DNA from: Lachnospiraceae bacterium
GTDB taxonomy: Bacteria; Bacillota; Clostridia; Lachnospirales; Lachnospiraceae
Assembly: GCA_017467805.1 (NCBI GenBank)
Contig: JAFUKJ010000041.1
Location: forward strand, 1-64,000
DNA: 64,000 nucleotides
Direction of reading: 5' to 3'
In this document: one piece after another, positions 46,257-55,952 of the stretch
Layout of the letters: every line of letters starts with the position of its first letter
How positions within the stretch are numbered: position 1 is the first letter of the stretch
Program-made: the position numbers and the translations under genes
Notes under the pieces: model-generated
The model's input: only the letters and a program-made list of their open reading frames with translations
The model's database searches: none
What the model was told of the DNA's origin: nothing

Positions 46257-47960
46257 TTACACAATAAACTGTTCCATCATCTTAACCATCGTCTCAACCT
46301 GCGCCATCTGCTCCTCACTGACTGCCGCAGTCTCCTCGGATGATGCAGAGTTATTATTAACAACCTCTGAGATAGATACCATTGTGGAGTTGATTTCCTG
46401 AATACGAGCCACTTCATCCTCCAAGAGTCCTGAAATCGCATTCATCTTATCGGTTGCTTCCTTAGCACCTGCCATAACCATTTTCATATCCTCTGCTGTT
46501 TCTCCAGCAATTGAAATTCCCTTATCTACAGCACTTACGGTTGCTTCGATTAACGTTGTTGTTTCCTTAGCTGCATTAGAGGATTCCTCTGCCAGCTTTC
46601 TAATCTGGTCTGCTACTACCGCAAAGCCCTTTCCTGCTTCACCTGCTCTTGCTGCCTCTATAGAAGCATTTAATGAAAGAAGGTTTGTCTGCTCCGCAAT
46701 ATCTTCAATCGCACTGATAATTGTACTAATCTGTTCAGAACACTTGCTGATTTCACCAATTGCCACTACCAGCTCATCCATCTTTGTATTACCCATCATA
46801 AGCGTTTCTCCAGCCTTAGTAGAAAGCTCAACGCTCGCGATGGCTTCTCTTGCTGTACTCTCTGTTGCATCTGACATTTCCTGAACATTCTCTACTACTG
46901 TAGACACCTGTGTTGCCTGTGCAGTACAGCCCTCAGCCAAATCCTGTGCTGCACATGCCAGCTGACTTGAACCTGCTTCAATCTGCTCTGTAACAGTCTT
47001 GATCGTACTAATAGTCTCTCTCATCTTCTCGCCAATCTTGATGAAAGACTCTCTAATCTCTGAATATTCTCCTACATATGCCTCATGTAATGAGATTCTG
47101 TAATCACCATTGCCCATCTGCTCTAAGGTATTAGATACTTCCTGAATAATAGCAAGTGTATTATTTCTCATGGTATTAATCGCACTTACCATAGTACCAA
47201 CCTCGGACGCATCCTCAAACATATCAAAATGCTCGTTAAATTCACCTCTCGAAAGATAAACCATCTGCTCTGACACCTTTTTAATAGGAGATATCAGTTC
47301 TTTCTTGGAAAACTTGATAATTACTAATATCTGCCACACAATAACTGCTACAATTACTGCAAAGACAAGCATTGCTATTCCCTGTACAAATGCCAAGGTC
47401 TTCTGTTCACTTGCAAGCCTTTCCTGAATATGACTAATCGCTGTATCTGTAACCTCATTAATCTTCTCTACTGTTTCCTCGTATTCCTGTCCGAAAACAT
47501 AATTCTTCGCAGCTTCGAAATCACCTGCCTGCACACTTGCCATGGCACTTTCCTCTAATGGAACCAATCCCTCAGACATACTTGCGATTTCATTCAGCAC
47601 CGCCCACTCTTCGTCTGTAATATCATGCTCATGAAGCACCTCTAATGCCTTATCACGATTCATCTCAACATTCAATTCATTCATGTATTCTTCATAATAA
47701 TGCGTATTACCATCTACAGCATAGGACTGTACTGCTGCTGTCAATGCCTTAGAGCCAAGTCTGTACTGGTTCAGTGCCATAGTTACTTCTAACTGTGCTG
47801 TAGCAGCTCTTGATGACAGCATTGTGGAAATGAATGTTGCAAATAACATAACTACACCAATCACGATGATAACATTAATCTTCCTGACAATCCGATTCAA
47901 TTGGGCTTCCTGCCCTACCACAGCCTTTGCCTTAGTCTGTTTCTCTTTCATAATTTCCAT
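46257..47960 (-). CDS. Methyl-accepting chemotaxis protein
   Basis: 567 aa. Membrane helix (about 32-52), outside helical domain (about 53-195), second helix (about 196-218), HAMP region, then a signalling domain with [20 protein letters not shown] and [19 protein letters not shown]. It starts an operon with the receptor downstream and is divergent from a third receptor at 48265. GAGG lies 7 nt before the ATG. The ligand is unknown. Confidence 0.92.
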   Translation of the reverse strand: MEIMKEKQTKAKAVVGQEAQLNRIVRKINVIIVIGVVMLFATFISTMLSSRAATAQLEVTMALNQYRLGSKALTAAVQSYAVDGNTHYYEEYMNELNVEMNRDKALEVLHEHDITDEEWAVLNEIASMSEGLVPLEESAMASVQAGDFEAAKNYVFGQEYEETVEKINEVTDTAISHIQERLASEQKTLAFVQGIAMLVFAVIVAVIVWQILVIIKFSKKELISPIKKVSEQMVYLSRGEFNEHFDMFEDASEVGTMVSAINTMRNNTLAIIQEVSNTLEQMGNGDYRISLHEAYVGEYSEIRESFIKIGEKMRETISTIKTVTEQIEAGSSQLACAAQDLAEGCTAQATQVSTVVENVQEMSDATESTAREAIASVELSTKAGETLMMGNTKMDELVVAIGEISKCSEQISTIISAIEDIAEQTNLLSLNASIEAARAGEAGKGFAVVADQIRKLAEESSNAAKETTTLIEATVSAVDKGISIAGETAEDMKMVMAGAKEATDKMNAISGLLEDEVARIQEINSTMVSISEVVNNNSASSEETAAVSEEQMAQVETMVKMMEQFIV

Positions 47961-48264
47961 CTACCTTCCTCTCAATATGTTCTTACCTCATGGGCTTTTC
48001 AATAACTTTTTATTCCATTTGTAGATTCTTACCTATTAATATTATCACTTTTTGTGCAAAACATCAATCGCTTTCTATTAATTGCACACAAATGCATTAT
48101 ATTGTTATTTAATTTCTTATTTAAACACTTTTTAATTGAATACTTTTATTGTTTGTATTAAAATATTATTAGATTATTTCATATTGTAAAGACATTTGAA
48201 TCAATATAGCATTAGACGATATTTTTCCGTCTATTATTTTTAATGTTGTAATGGAGGAATTACC
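47961..48264. other. 304-bp AT-rich divergent promoter region between two receptor genes
   Basis: No gene is seen. For the plus-strand receptor, TTGAAT (48136-48141) and TAAAAT (48159-48164) with a 17-bp spacer form a plausible promoter, but the region is so AT-rich that chance matches are likely. I see no clear sigma-28-type promoter. Confidence 0.4.
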
Positions 48265-50001
48265 ATGAAAAAATTATCATTCAAAAAAAGTCCTTCAAAG
48301 AAAAACTCTGGCAAAGGACAGGCATTAAAGAACATGCCGATTAAACAAAAGCTCTTGAAAAGCTTCGGAAAAACATTATCACTATTTGGTGTCACTGCGG
48401 TCTTCTTCCTTGGTGGATTAATCTATGTTGGTTTGCAGCTGATACAGTTTTATAACTACAGCTACTCTCTGTCAAGCCGTACCTTGGATGCCCAGCGTTG
48501 CGTGCAGGAAGGTATTAAATGCGTAAGTATTGCTATGGTTACCAATAAGATAAATACTATCAGCCAATACCAGACACGCTCGAATGAGCTTATGCTGGAG
48601 CTTGCTGACGAGCTGGTGATCATCCGTGATATGTACAAAGGCGACACTACCTTAATTGATGAAACAATCAGTATGCTGGAGGCTGCAGAAGTGATTCGTC
48701 TTGAAGTCGAACATACCGCACTCACAGGTTCTAAGAGTGGAGCTACGACTCAGTTCCTTGAAGAATATACACCTGCCATGGTTGCAATCGAAGAGAACCT
48801 TACTCTTTTGGTACAGAACGCTGATGATAGTGCTGAAAGTACATACCGTACTGCTTTGGCGGCAGAAATCGCTATTTTTATCATTGCAATTGCAATTATC
48901 ACAGCTACTATTAGTTTGACACTTAAAACAGCATCTTCTCTTACAAAGGCATTAACACAGCCTATTGAAGAAATCGAAAGTGCTGCTAAAGATATGGCTG
49001 CTGGAAGTCTTAATGTCGAGCTTACCTATGAAAGCGAAGATGAGCTTGGTATCCTTAGCGATTCCATGAAACAGCTTTGTGATAATACCAAGGCGATTAT
49101 CGAAGATATCGGCTACACTTTGCAGGAATTAGGTAATGGTAATTTCCAGGTTAAATCAGGTTGTCCTGAAAAATATGTTGGCGACTATGCTCAGATTCTT
49201 GATTATATGAGAGTTATCCGTGATAATCTGAATGATACTCTGACACGCATTAATCAAATGGCAGACCAGGTATCTGTTGGCTCCGACCAGCTTGCTGAAA
49301 GCGCCCAGGCATTAGCTGAAGGTGCAACCGACCAGGCAAGTGCCGTTGAAGAGTTAACTGCTACTGTTGAGGATGTTACGAATATCTCTGTTCAGAATGC
49401 TGAAGGTGCTGTCGCTGCATATCAGAACATCGCTCAGGCTGAGCAGGAAGCAAGTAAGAGTCAGGACGACCTGAACAGCTTAACAGATGCAATGGATAAG
49501 ATTAATCAAACCTCTATCGAGATTGAAAAGATTATCGGTTCTATTGAAAAGATTGCTTCTCAAACAAACCTGTTAGCATTAAATGCTTCTATCGAGGCTG
49601 CCAGAGCAGGTGAAGCAGGAAAAGGCTTTGCAGTTGTTGCAGACCAGATTGGTCAGTTAGCTGCTGACAGCGCCCGTTCCGCAGTCAATACAAGAGCATT
49701 GATTGTAAAGAGTATGGAAGAAATCAATAATGGTACTCAGATTACAGAAAAGACAGTTGCTGCTATTCATGGCATTATCGCCAGCATGAAGGAATTCGCT
49801 GAATCAACTAAGATGGCAAGTGAAGCTTCACAGAATCAGGCAAATATGTTCAAGCAAATTGAAATGGGTATCGAACAGATTTCCAAGGTAGTTGAAAACA
49901 ACTCTGCTGCCGCTCAGGAAACCTCGGCTACAAGCCAGGAGCTTTCCGCTCAGGCAGAAGGACTTAAAGAAGAAACCAGCAGATTTAAGTTATTGTCATA
50001 A
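48265..50001 (+). CDS. Methyl-accepting chemotaxis protein
   Basis: 578 aa. A very basic cytosolic N-terminus (Lys-rich, about 1-33), a membrane helix (about 38-62), an outside helical domain (about 65-200), a second helix (about 203-225), HAMP, and a signalling domain with [20 protein letters not shown] and [24 protein letters not shown] lies 7 nt before the ATG. It is transcribed away from the other two receptors and ends at its own terminator. The ligand is unknown. Confidence 0.92.
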   Translation: MKKLSFKKSPSKKNSGKGQALKNMPIKQKLLKSFGKTLSLFGVTAVFFLGGLIYVGLQLIQFYNYSYSLSSRTLDAQRCVQEGIKCVSIAMVTNKINTISQYQTRSNELMLELADELVIIRDMYKGDTTLIDETISMLEAAEVIRLEVEHTALTGSKSGATTQFLEEYTPAMVAIEENLTLLVQNADDSAESTYRTALAAEIAIFIIAIAIITATISLTLKTASSLTKALTQPIEEIESAAKDMAAGSLNVELTYESEDELGILSDSMKQLCDNTKAIIEDIGYTLQELGNGNFQVKSGCPEKYVGDYAQILDYMRVIRDNLNDTLTRINQMADQVSVGSDQLAESAQALAEGATDQASAVEELTATVEDVTNISVQNAEGAVAAYQNIAQAEQEASKSQDDLNSLTDAMDKINQTSIEIEKIIGSIEKIASQTNLLALNASIEAARAGEAGKGFAVVADQIGQLAADSARSAVNTRALIVKSMEEINNGTQITEKTVAAIHGIIASMKEFAESTKMASEASQNQANMFKQIEMGIEQISKVVENNSAAAQETSATSQELSAQAEGLKEETSRFKLLS

Positions 50002-50022
50002 TAAATTACTTTTATCGTATAT

Positions 50023-50054
50023 AAAAAGCAGCTCACTTTCCGAGCTGCTTTTTT
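50023..50054. terminator. Bidirectional terminator between the receptor and the ABC operon
   Basis: AAAAAGCAGCTC pairs with GAGCTGCTTTTTT over a 7-nt loop. A second hairpin, TGTGCCGC-caa-GCGGCACA (about 50057-50077), follows on the side of the ABC gene but lacks a T run. Confidence 0.85.
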
Positions 50055-50078
50055 CATGTGCCGCCAAGCGGCACATTG

Positions 50079-50873
50079 TTAGCCTAATATCGCTTTATCA
50101 CTGGCAAATGCTTCGCCACTGACTGCCTCAAACTTATGAAGCAAATCTTCTACCGTAAGCTTCTTCTTCTCTTCTCCCTTAATATCAAGAATAACCTTTC
50201 CATCCATCAGCATAATCAAACGATTACCATGATTAATGGCATCCTTCATATTATGTGTAATCATCAGAGTCGTCAGCTTATTCTGATTCACAATGTAATC
50301 TGTAGTCTCAAGAACCTTCGCTGCTGTCTTAGGGTCAAGAGCCGCTGTATGCTCATCTAATAAGAGAAGCTTTGGCTTCTGTAAAGTTGCCATAAGAAGT
50401 GTCAAAGCCTGACGCTGTCCGCCTGAGAGCAAACCAACCTTAGAGGTAAGTCTTTCCTCAAGTCCAAGTCCAAGAATCTTCAAAAGCTCCTTATACTCTT
50501 CTCTTTCCTTCTGTGTGATACCAGAGCCAAGGAAACGTCTGCGTCCACGGCGCTTTGCCAACGCAAGATTCTCCTCAATTCCCATAGTAGCTGCTGTACC
50601 TGTCATCGGGTCCTGGAATACACGACCTAAGAACTTTGCACGCTTATGCTCAGGAAGACCTGTCACATCTACTCCATCAATCAAAATCTGTCCTTCATCT
50701 ACAGGCCATACACCCGCAATGGCATTCAGCATAGTAGACTTACCTGCACCATTACCACCGATAACAGTAACAAAGTCTCCATCCTCAAGGGTTAATGAAA
50801 AATCATTTAAAGCAATCTTCTCATTAACGGTTCCTGCATTAAAAACCTTTGTGATATTTCTAATCTCAAGCAT
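50079..50873 (-). CDS. ABC transporter ATP-binding protein of an ABC_sub_bind-type importer
   Basis: 264 aa. Walker A IGGNGAGKST, Q loop RVFQDPM, signature LLSGGQRQALTLLMA, Walker B LLLLDEHTAALD (Glu-His after the Asp, seen in this subfamily) and H-loop MITHNMKDA. It matches ATPases that work with a permease and an ABC_sub_bind lipoprotein, a group that in streptococci includes a tryptophan-type importer. It overlaps the permease gene by 8 bp. The substrate is unknown. Confidence 0.92.
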   Translation of the reverse strand: MLEIRNITKVFNAGTVNEKIALNDFSLTLEDGDFVTVIGGNGAGKSTMLNAIAGVWPVDEGQILIDGVDVTGLPEHKRAKFLGRVFQDPMTGTAATMGIEENLALAKRRGRRRFLGSGITQKEREEYKELLKILGLGLEERLTSKVGLLSGGQRQALTLLMATLQKPKLLLLDEHTAALDPKTAAKVLETTDYIVNQNKLTTLMITHNMKDAINHGNRLIMLMDGKVILDIKGEEKKKLTVEDLLHKFEAVSGEAFASDKAILG

Positions 50874-51840
50874 TTGCAGAACCTCCCTTCTTGGACTTGA
50901 AGATTCTTCTAAAGAATCCTGCTACCTTTTTCTTAAAGGCAGTAATCTGCTTCGCATAGCGATTCTTCCAGTATGGTAATGCTAAGAAGATAGCTACGAC
51001 AAGTGCTGATAACAGCTTCAATAAGTCTGTATCAATACCCATCCAAATAACCACCTGAAGTACTACATAATAAATAATAGAACCACATGCTACACCAATC
51101 AGCTTAAATCCGAAGTTATGGAAGATACGGCTAAATACTGCCTCTCCTACGATAACTGCCGCAAGACCGATAACAATAGCTCCACGTCCCATATTAATAT
51201 CAGCAAAGCCCTGATACTGTGCAAGCAACGCACCTGACATACCAACCAAACCGTTAGAAATCATAAGTGCAAGCACCTTAGCAAAATTAGTATTGATACC
51301 CTGCGCTCTCGCCATATTACCGTTACAACCAGTTGCACGAAGCGCACAACCAATCTATGTACCAAAGAACCAATACAACAATAAAACCAAAAGAACAATA
51401 ATAATTGCTACGATAAAAATCGTATTCTCAAAAATATTTGTATTCTTAATATAACGTAATGAAATTAACAAATCGTATTTATCTACGTTAATCGCCTGAT
51501 TCGCCTTACCCATAATCTTAAGATTAATCGAATAAAGAGAAAGCTGTGTCAGAATACCTGAAAGAATCGGTGGAATTCCCATAAAGGTATGGAAAATACC
51601 TGTTACCAATCCTGTTAACATACCAGCCAAGGTTGCTACCAACATAGAAACATATACATTGTGGCCAGAAAGCATCATCATGATGCACACCGCACCACCC
51701 GTACACAAAGAACCATCCACTGTTAAGTCAGCAAAATCCAATATACGGTATGTAATGTAAACACCAATTGCCATGATACCCCAGATTAAGCCCTGAGCCA
51801 CGGCACCTGGCATCGCATTAAACAAGCTTAAAATATTCAT
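50866..51840 (-). pseudogene. ABC transporter permease interrupted by one in-frame TAG
   Basis: The frame from 51840 codes for membrane helices up to LLLLYWFFGT, then TAG at 51357-51355, and continues in the same frame as IGCALRATGCNGNMARAQGI to a normal end at 50866. Both parts together (325 codons) have the length and order of the branched-chain/ABC_sub_bind permease family. Homologues usually have Glu, Gln or Lys at that point, so one base change (for example GAG to TAG) explains it. Whether it is a real mutation, a sequencing error or suppressed is open. A fragment from the ATG at 51315 is possible but unlikely to function alone. Confidence 0.85.
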
Positions 51841-51852
51841 TATTACCCCCGA

Positions 51853-52809
51853 TTACTGAGCAATTGCTGTGTATCCATCAGGAATTGTAATACCTAATGC
51901 TTCGCAATTTGCTGCATTATACTTCTTTGTAAAGTTAGGTGCATACTCGATAGGCATTGTAGAGATATCTCCACCCTCTGCAAGAATCTTAGCTGCCATC
52001 TTACCTGTAGCTACACCTAAGTCATAATAGCTGATAGAAAGTGTTGCAACACCACATCCTGCACAGATACCTTCCTCACCTGCTACTACAGGAACACCTG
52101 CTGGAAGACAGATATTGTTAATAATCTCTGTATTAGAAGCTACTGTATTATCTGTAGGAACATAAATAACATCTACTGCACCTGCTGCTGTAGTTACTAC
52201 AGAAGATAAATCGTTAGAATCAGAGAACGCATAATACTCACATGCATAGCCCTTCTCCTCAAGGTATGTCTTAATAGTATCTACCTGATACTGTGAGTTA
52301 GCCTCTGCTGAGCAGTATAATAAACCAACTGTCTTAGCATCTGGGAAAAGCTCCTGTAACATATCTGCCTGTCCATCAAGTGGTGCAAGGTCAGATGTAC
52401 CTGAAATGTTACCGCCAACTGTACCTGTAAAGCCTTCAATCTCAAGAGCTACACCATACTCTGTTACTGATGTACCAAGAATCGGAATCTCATTTGTTCC
52501 TGCTGCTGCTGCCTGAAGTGCAGGTGTTGCATTTGCAAGAATCAAATCTACATCGTTAGAAACAAAGCTGTTAATAATAGTAGAACATGTATTAGAATCA
52601 CCCTGTGCGTTCTGCTCATCAAATGTAACCTTATCTCCTAACTCCTCTGTCAAAGCATCCTTGAAGCCCTGTGTTGCTGCATCCAATGCTTCATGCTGTA
52701 CTAACTGGCAGATACCTACATTGTATCCGTCTGATGCTGCGCCTCCACATGCTGTTAAACTACCAACCATCGCTAATGTTAATAATGTTGTCAATAATCT
52801 CTTTTTCAT
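51853..52809 (-). CDS. ABC transporter substrate-binding lipoprotein (ABC_sub_bind family)
   Basis: 318 aa. The signal peptide has a lipobox near SLTACGG (Cys at about 21), so the protein is lipid-anchored outside the membrane. The body has two lobes with DLILANATPALQAAAAGTNE, PILGTSVTEYGVALE and VGLLYCSAEANSQYQVDTI, typical of PF04392-type binding proteins. GGAGG lies 8 nt before the chosen ATG at 52809. It leads the operon and has a strong promoter; no T-box or other leader structure is seen. The substrate is unknown; aromatic amino acids are one possibility by family. Confidence 0.9.
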   Translation of the reverse strand: MKKRLLTTLLTLAMVGSLTACGGAASDGYNVGICQLVQHEALDAATQGFKDALTEELGDKVTFDEQNAQGDSNTCSTIINSFVSNDVDLILANATPALQAAAAGTNEIPILGTSVTEYGVALEIEGFTGTVGGNISGTSDLAPLDGQADMLQELFPDAKTVGLLYCSAEANSQYQVDTIKTYLEEKGYACEYYAFSDSNDLSSVVTTAAGAVDVIYVPTDNTVASNTEIINNICLPAGVPVVAGEEGICAGCGVATLSISYYDLGVATGKMAAKILAEGGDISTMPIEYAPNFTKKYNAANCEALGITIPDGYTAIAQ

Positions 52810-52858
52810 ATAGTTTTCCTCCATAATGTAAATACTTTATGTATTCTACTCTTTCATA

Positions 52859-52887
52859 ATTATATGGCTTTAAAGCGCTAAAGTCAA
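52859..52887 (-). promoter_or_regulatory. Promoter of the ABC importer operon
   Basis: Minus strand: TTGACT (52882-52887) and TATAAT (52859-52864) with a 17-bp spacer. A small palindrome AGCGCT lies in the spacer. About 50 bp separate it from the ATG. Confidence 0.75.
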
Positions 52888-52950
52888 TCGTAATCAATTC
52901 GGCATTATGCTACAAGAGTATGTTGCATAAGTACTATATCTTAATTTAAC

Positions 52951-52983
52951 AAAAAACGCAGCAACCATAAAAGCTGCTGCGTC
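52951..52983 (-). terminator. Terminator downstream of the pectate lyase gene
   Basis: Minus strand: ACGCAGCA pairs with TGCTGCGT over a loop of about 12 nt and is followed by six T. Confidence 0.8.
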
Positions 52984-53019
52984 TTGTACCTTTCACTTTT
53001 CTTATCTCTAAGATGGATT

Positions 53020-55083
53020 CTAGAATCCAGTACAATTTGTTAATGTAGCTCCCTTGATGTTATTAGAACCATTAACTGATGTACAATTCTTCATAATTGC
53101 CTTACCAAATGTAACTGTATATCCTAAAGCAGATGGGGTACCTGTTAAAGGCCAGTTATAATTGTACTTCTTATTTGACTCTGCATAGCAGCCAACCATA
53201 GTTACTACACCACTCTGATTATTACGATCAAATCCTGTCTTGTAGTTACCGATAGCTGTACAGTTTGTTAACTTATGATTCAATGGGTCTAAATGTGCTG
53301 CAACACCTTCTGTCTTATTATCAACACCGCCAAGCTTGAAGCCATTACCATCACCATAGAGACCGTTGCAGTATCCATTGTAATTAGCTGTACAGTTAAC
53401 AAACTCTACTGCACCATGTGCTGCATATAAATCCCAACCATCATCAACATTGTAGCTTGCTGTACAATCCTCGAAATAGTTACCTTCACCTGAATGAAGC
53501 TTTACTGCATATCCGTCTGCATTCTCTGCTCCATCATCACAGTTATGATGTGAATAGCAGTCATAGAATTTATTATATGCACCACCATTACTTACCTGAA
53601 TACCTGTATCCTTATTGTAGCAAGTCTCTACATTCTTAAATGTGTTATATGAACCGCTTACAAAGATACCATTATCTGCTGCATTCTTAATTACAACGTT
53701 CTCAATCGTACTTCCGTTTCCTGAAATCGTGATACCCTTTCCTGAGCTTCCTGATGTAGAAGAGAAATCAATTGTTGCGTTGTTCTTACCTGAGATATTA
53801 ACACCTGCTGGAAGAGTAATTTTACCTGACTTAACAGTTCCATTAATAACAATTGTTGTTCCACTTGAAGCACTCTTAATAGCGGATTCTAAAGATGTTC
53901 CACCATTCTTTACTTCAATAGTCTTTCCTGAGCTTGATGAACTGCTTGATGAGCTGCCTGAAGAGCTTGAGCCTGAGCTTGATGAACCTGAAGAGCTTGA
54001 ACCTGAACCACATGACTCAAGAATCCATAACTGGCAGTTTCCTCCCCAGTATGTCCACTGACATACATTACCACCATCACTTGTGCTCCAGCCATATACA
54101 TCAAGACACTTTGTATCTCCACTTGACTTAGCTAATACTCCATAGTAGCCTTCAGAAGTCTTAACGAATTTAAACATCTGTGGGTCAAGTCCATTTGCAG
54201 ACCATACCTGAACATTTGTACCATCGTTATTCTGACCATAGTAGATATCAAGCATATAGCCTGTACCATTCTTCATAGTTACATAGCCGCTTCCCTGATT
54301 GGTTACATACCACTTCTGTCCGCTAACGCCTGTACCTGTTCCCTGCTCAACGTTTGCTCCATCATAGCCTGAGTTATTTGCTACCTGAAGGTACTTCTGG
54401 CTATGTACGTTCTTTAAGTAGTACCAGCCATCACTTACAGTAGCATAGTTAGATACTGTAGTACTTGAAGATGATGAGCTGCTTGATGAGCTTGAAGAAC
54501 TACTGCTTGAGGAACTACTGCTTGATGAGCTGCTGCTTGAATCGGAAGTTACTGAATCTACCTGAATTTTCCAGATATTAATTCCACTGCCTGCAGAATA
54601 AAGATAAACATATCCTGCATTTCCTGAGTAGTAGTATGTACCCTGCGAAGCAGATGTCCCTGCTGTAATCGTACCAAGCTTATTACCGTTTGCATCAGCT
54701 ACAACTAAAGTTCTGCTGCTGCTTCCTGAGCTCTTAAGAACTACCTTAATATTATCCTTACCATATACTGGAACCTTAACTGCTCTGTAGGATGTATTAC
54801 CTGAGCCACCCAATGCAAGACAATGAGTATAAGATGTTCCATTTACAGTAACGCTGCTTGAATTAACCGACATAGTCTTAGAACTTGTTGCGAGCAATGT
54901 CAATCCATCTACCGTCTTAGTAGAACTGATTGTTCCAAGACTCTTGAAATTGGAATTCTTAAAATTCCATGATGTTGAAAAGCTTGCTGCATTAACCTGG
55001 CATGTTGTAATAAACATAACCGCTACCATAAAAAGCGCAGCAAGACGGAGACGTGCATGATTTTTACGAATGCTAAACTCCAT
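53020..55083 (-). CDS. Secreted pectate lyase, family-9 type, with RICIN-type binding module
   Basis: 687 aa. Signal peptide (about 1-32, ending CQVNA), an unassigned beta-rich module (about 35-177), a pure-Ser linker of about 27 residues (about 180-207), a ricin-type trefoil (about 210-355, with CLDVYGWS and CQLWIL near its end), a Gly/Ser linker, then a right-handed beta-helix (about 385-687). NCDDGAENADGYAVKLHSGE and YNVDDGWDLYA match the Ca2+ and catalytic Lys region of polysaccharide lyase family 9. It would cut polygalacturonate outside the cell. AGGAGG lies 7 nt before the ATG. Confidence 0.88.
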   Translation of the reverse strand: MEFSIRKNHARLRLAALFMVAVMFITTCQVNAASFSTSWNFKNSNFKSLGTISSTKTVDGLTLLATSSKTMSVNSSSVTVNGTSYTHCLALGGSGNTSYRAVKVPVYGKDNIKVVLKSSGSSSRTLVVADANGNKLGTITAGTSASQGTYYYSGNAGYVYLYSAGSGINIWKIQVDSVTSDSSSSSSSSSSSSSSSSSSSSSSSSSSTTVSNYATVSDGWYYLKNVHSQKYLQVANNSGYDGANVEQGTGTGVSGQKWYVTNQGSGYVTMKNGTGYMLDIYYGQNNDGTNVQVWSANGLDPQMFKFVKTSEGYYGVLAKSSGDTKCLDVYGWSTSDGGNVCQWTYWGGNCQLWILESCGSGSSSSGSSSSGSSSSGSSSSSSSSSGKTIEVKNGGTSLESAIKSASSGTTIVINGTVKSGKITLPAGVNISGKNNATIDFSSTSGSSGKGITISGNGSTIENVVIKNAADNGIFVSGSYNTFKNVETCYNKDTGIQVSNGGAYNKFYDCYSHHNCDDGAENADGYAVKLHSGEGNYFEDCTASYNVDDGWDLYAAHGAVEFVNCTANYNGYCNGLYGDGNGFKLGGVDNKTEGVAAHLDPLNHKLTNCTAIGNYKTGFDRNNQSGVVTMVGCYAESNKKYNYNWPLTGTPSALGYTVTFGKAIMKNCTSVNGSNNIKGATLTNCTGF

Positions 55084-55412
55084 TTTCTTTCCTCCTAACT
55101 CTTATATTATTAATAAAATGGGGTGTTCAGCGCCATACCGCTCTGAACATGTATAAAATGTGTAAAGGTACATTTTCAATTTAGCATATCCTAAATCAGT
55201 TTAATATTGACATAACTCCCTAAGTTTTATGTGCATCCTGCACAACTTTGTGTTCGATGTAAGAGTTTTCATATGTTTATTTTGTATATATAGTTATTTT
55301 CAGACAAACAAAACTGCTTTTATTTCATTTCCATTATCTATTTTCAGAAATCACCAAAAAAACAGAACAGGCTTGAACCTGTTCTGCTCTCTTCATAGTC
55401 TCACGACTTATC
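55084..55412. other. 329-bp intergenic region with pectate lyase promoter and leader hairpin
   Basis: Minus strand: TTGAAA (55174-55179) and TATACA (55150-55155) with an 18-bp spacer may be the pectate lyase promoter. The leader would begin with a hairpin whose outer arms are GTTCAG/CTGAAC (55125-55148), which could also be a regulator site. The rest is AT-rich with no gene; the pgsA terminator lies at 55356-55386. Confidence 0.5.
55356..55386 (-). terminator. Terminator downstream of pgsA
   Basis: Minus strand: CAGAACAGG pairs with CCTGTTCTG over a 6-nt loop and is followed by TTTTTTT. Confidence 0.85.
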
Positions 55413-55952
55413 TTATATCTCTCCGTCAAAAATGACCTGCTTATTCTTCACAACATAATCCACTAATGAAATCACAGTCAATGCAACAGCAATCCACATA
55501 ACGATATCTGTAACAATTGCAATTGCAGGGATGTTAGCAATCATCAGACATACCATAATCATCTGGAATACTGTCTTATACTTGCCCCAGTAGCTTGCTG
55601 CGATTACCACACCGTTATCAGAAGCTACTAATCTGAAACCGCTGATAATAAACTCTCTGGCGATAATGATTACAACTACCCACGCAGGAATTCTACCCAT
55701 TTCAATCAGACAAATCAGGGCTGAACAAACCAAAAGCTTATCCGCCAATGGGTCCATAAACTTTCCAAAGTTTGTAATCAGATTGTACTTTCTGGCAATC
55801 TTACCATCTAACAAATCTGTAAGACTTGCTACAATAAAGATAGCAAGCGCAATCCAGTCACTGTATGCTCCTCCCCAGCCTGCTAAAAGACAGCAAACAA
55901 AAGGAACAACCAAAATTACTCTTAATACTGTTAATTTATTCGGCAAATTCAT
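55413..55952 (-). CDS. pgsA: CDP-diacylglycerol-glycerol-3-phosphate 3-phosphatidyltransferase
   Basis: 179 aa membrane enzyme that makes phosphatidylglycerol phosphate. The CDP-alcohol motif D-G-x2-A-R-x8-G-x3-D-x3-D is complete: LLDGKIARKYNLITNFGKF, then MDPLADKLL. The start MNLPNKLTVLR at 55952 has GGAG 9 nt upstream and lies within the end of rimO (17-bp overlap). It is the last gene of the yicC-remA-rpoZ-rimO-pgsA run. Phosphatidylglycerol is the substrate of LtaS encoded nearby. Confidence 0.94.
   Translation of the reverse strand: MNLPNKLTVLRVILVVPFVCCLLAGWGGAYSDWIALAIFIVASLTDLLDGKIARKYNLITNFGKFMDPLADKLLVCSALICLIEMGRIPAWVVVIIIAREFIISGFRLVASDNGVVIAASYWGKYKTVFQMIMVCLMIANIPAIAIVTDIVMWIAVALTVISLVDYVVKNKQVIFDGEI

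Noticed and set aside
52825-52950. Possible T-box or other leader riboswitch upstream of the ABC importer
   Set aside because: The predicted transcript starts about 45 nt before the start codon, leaving no room for such a structure.
53642-54061. 139-codon plus-strand frame antisense to the pectate lyase gene
   Set aside because: Its low-complexity Glu/Leu/Pro content is the antisense reading of the Ser-rich linkers and beta-helix repeats.
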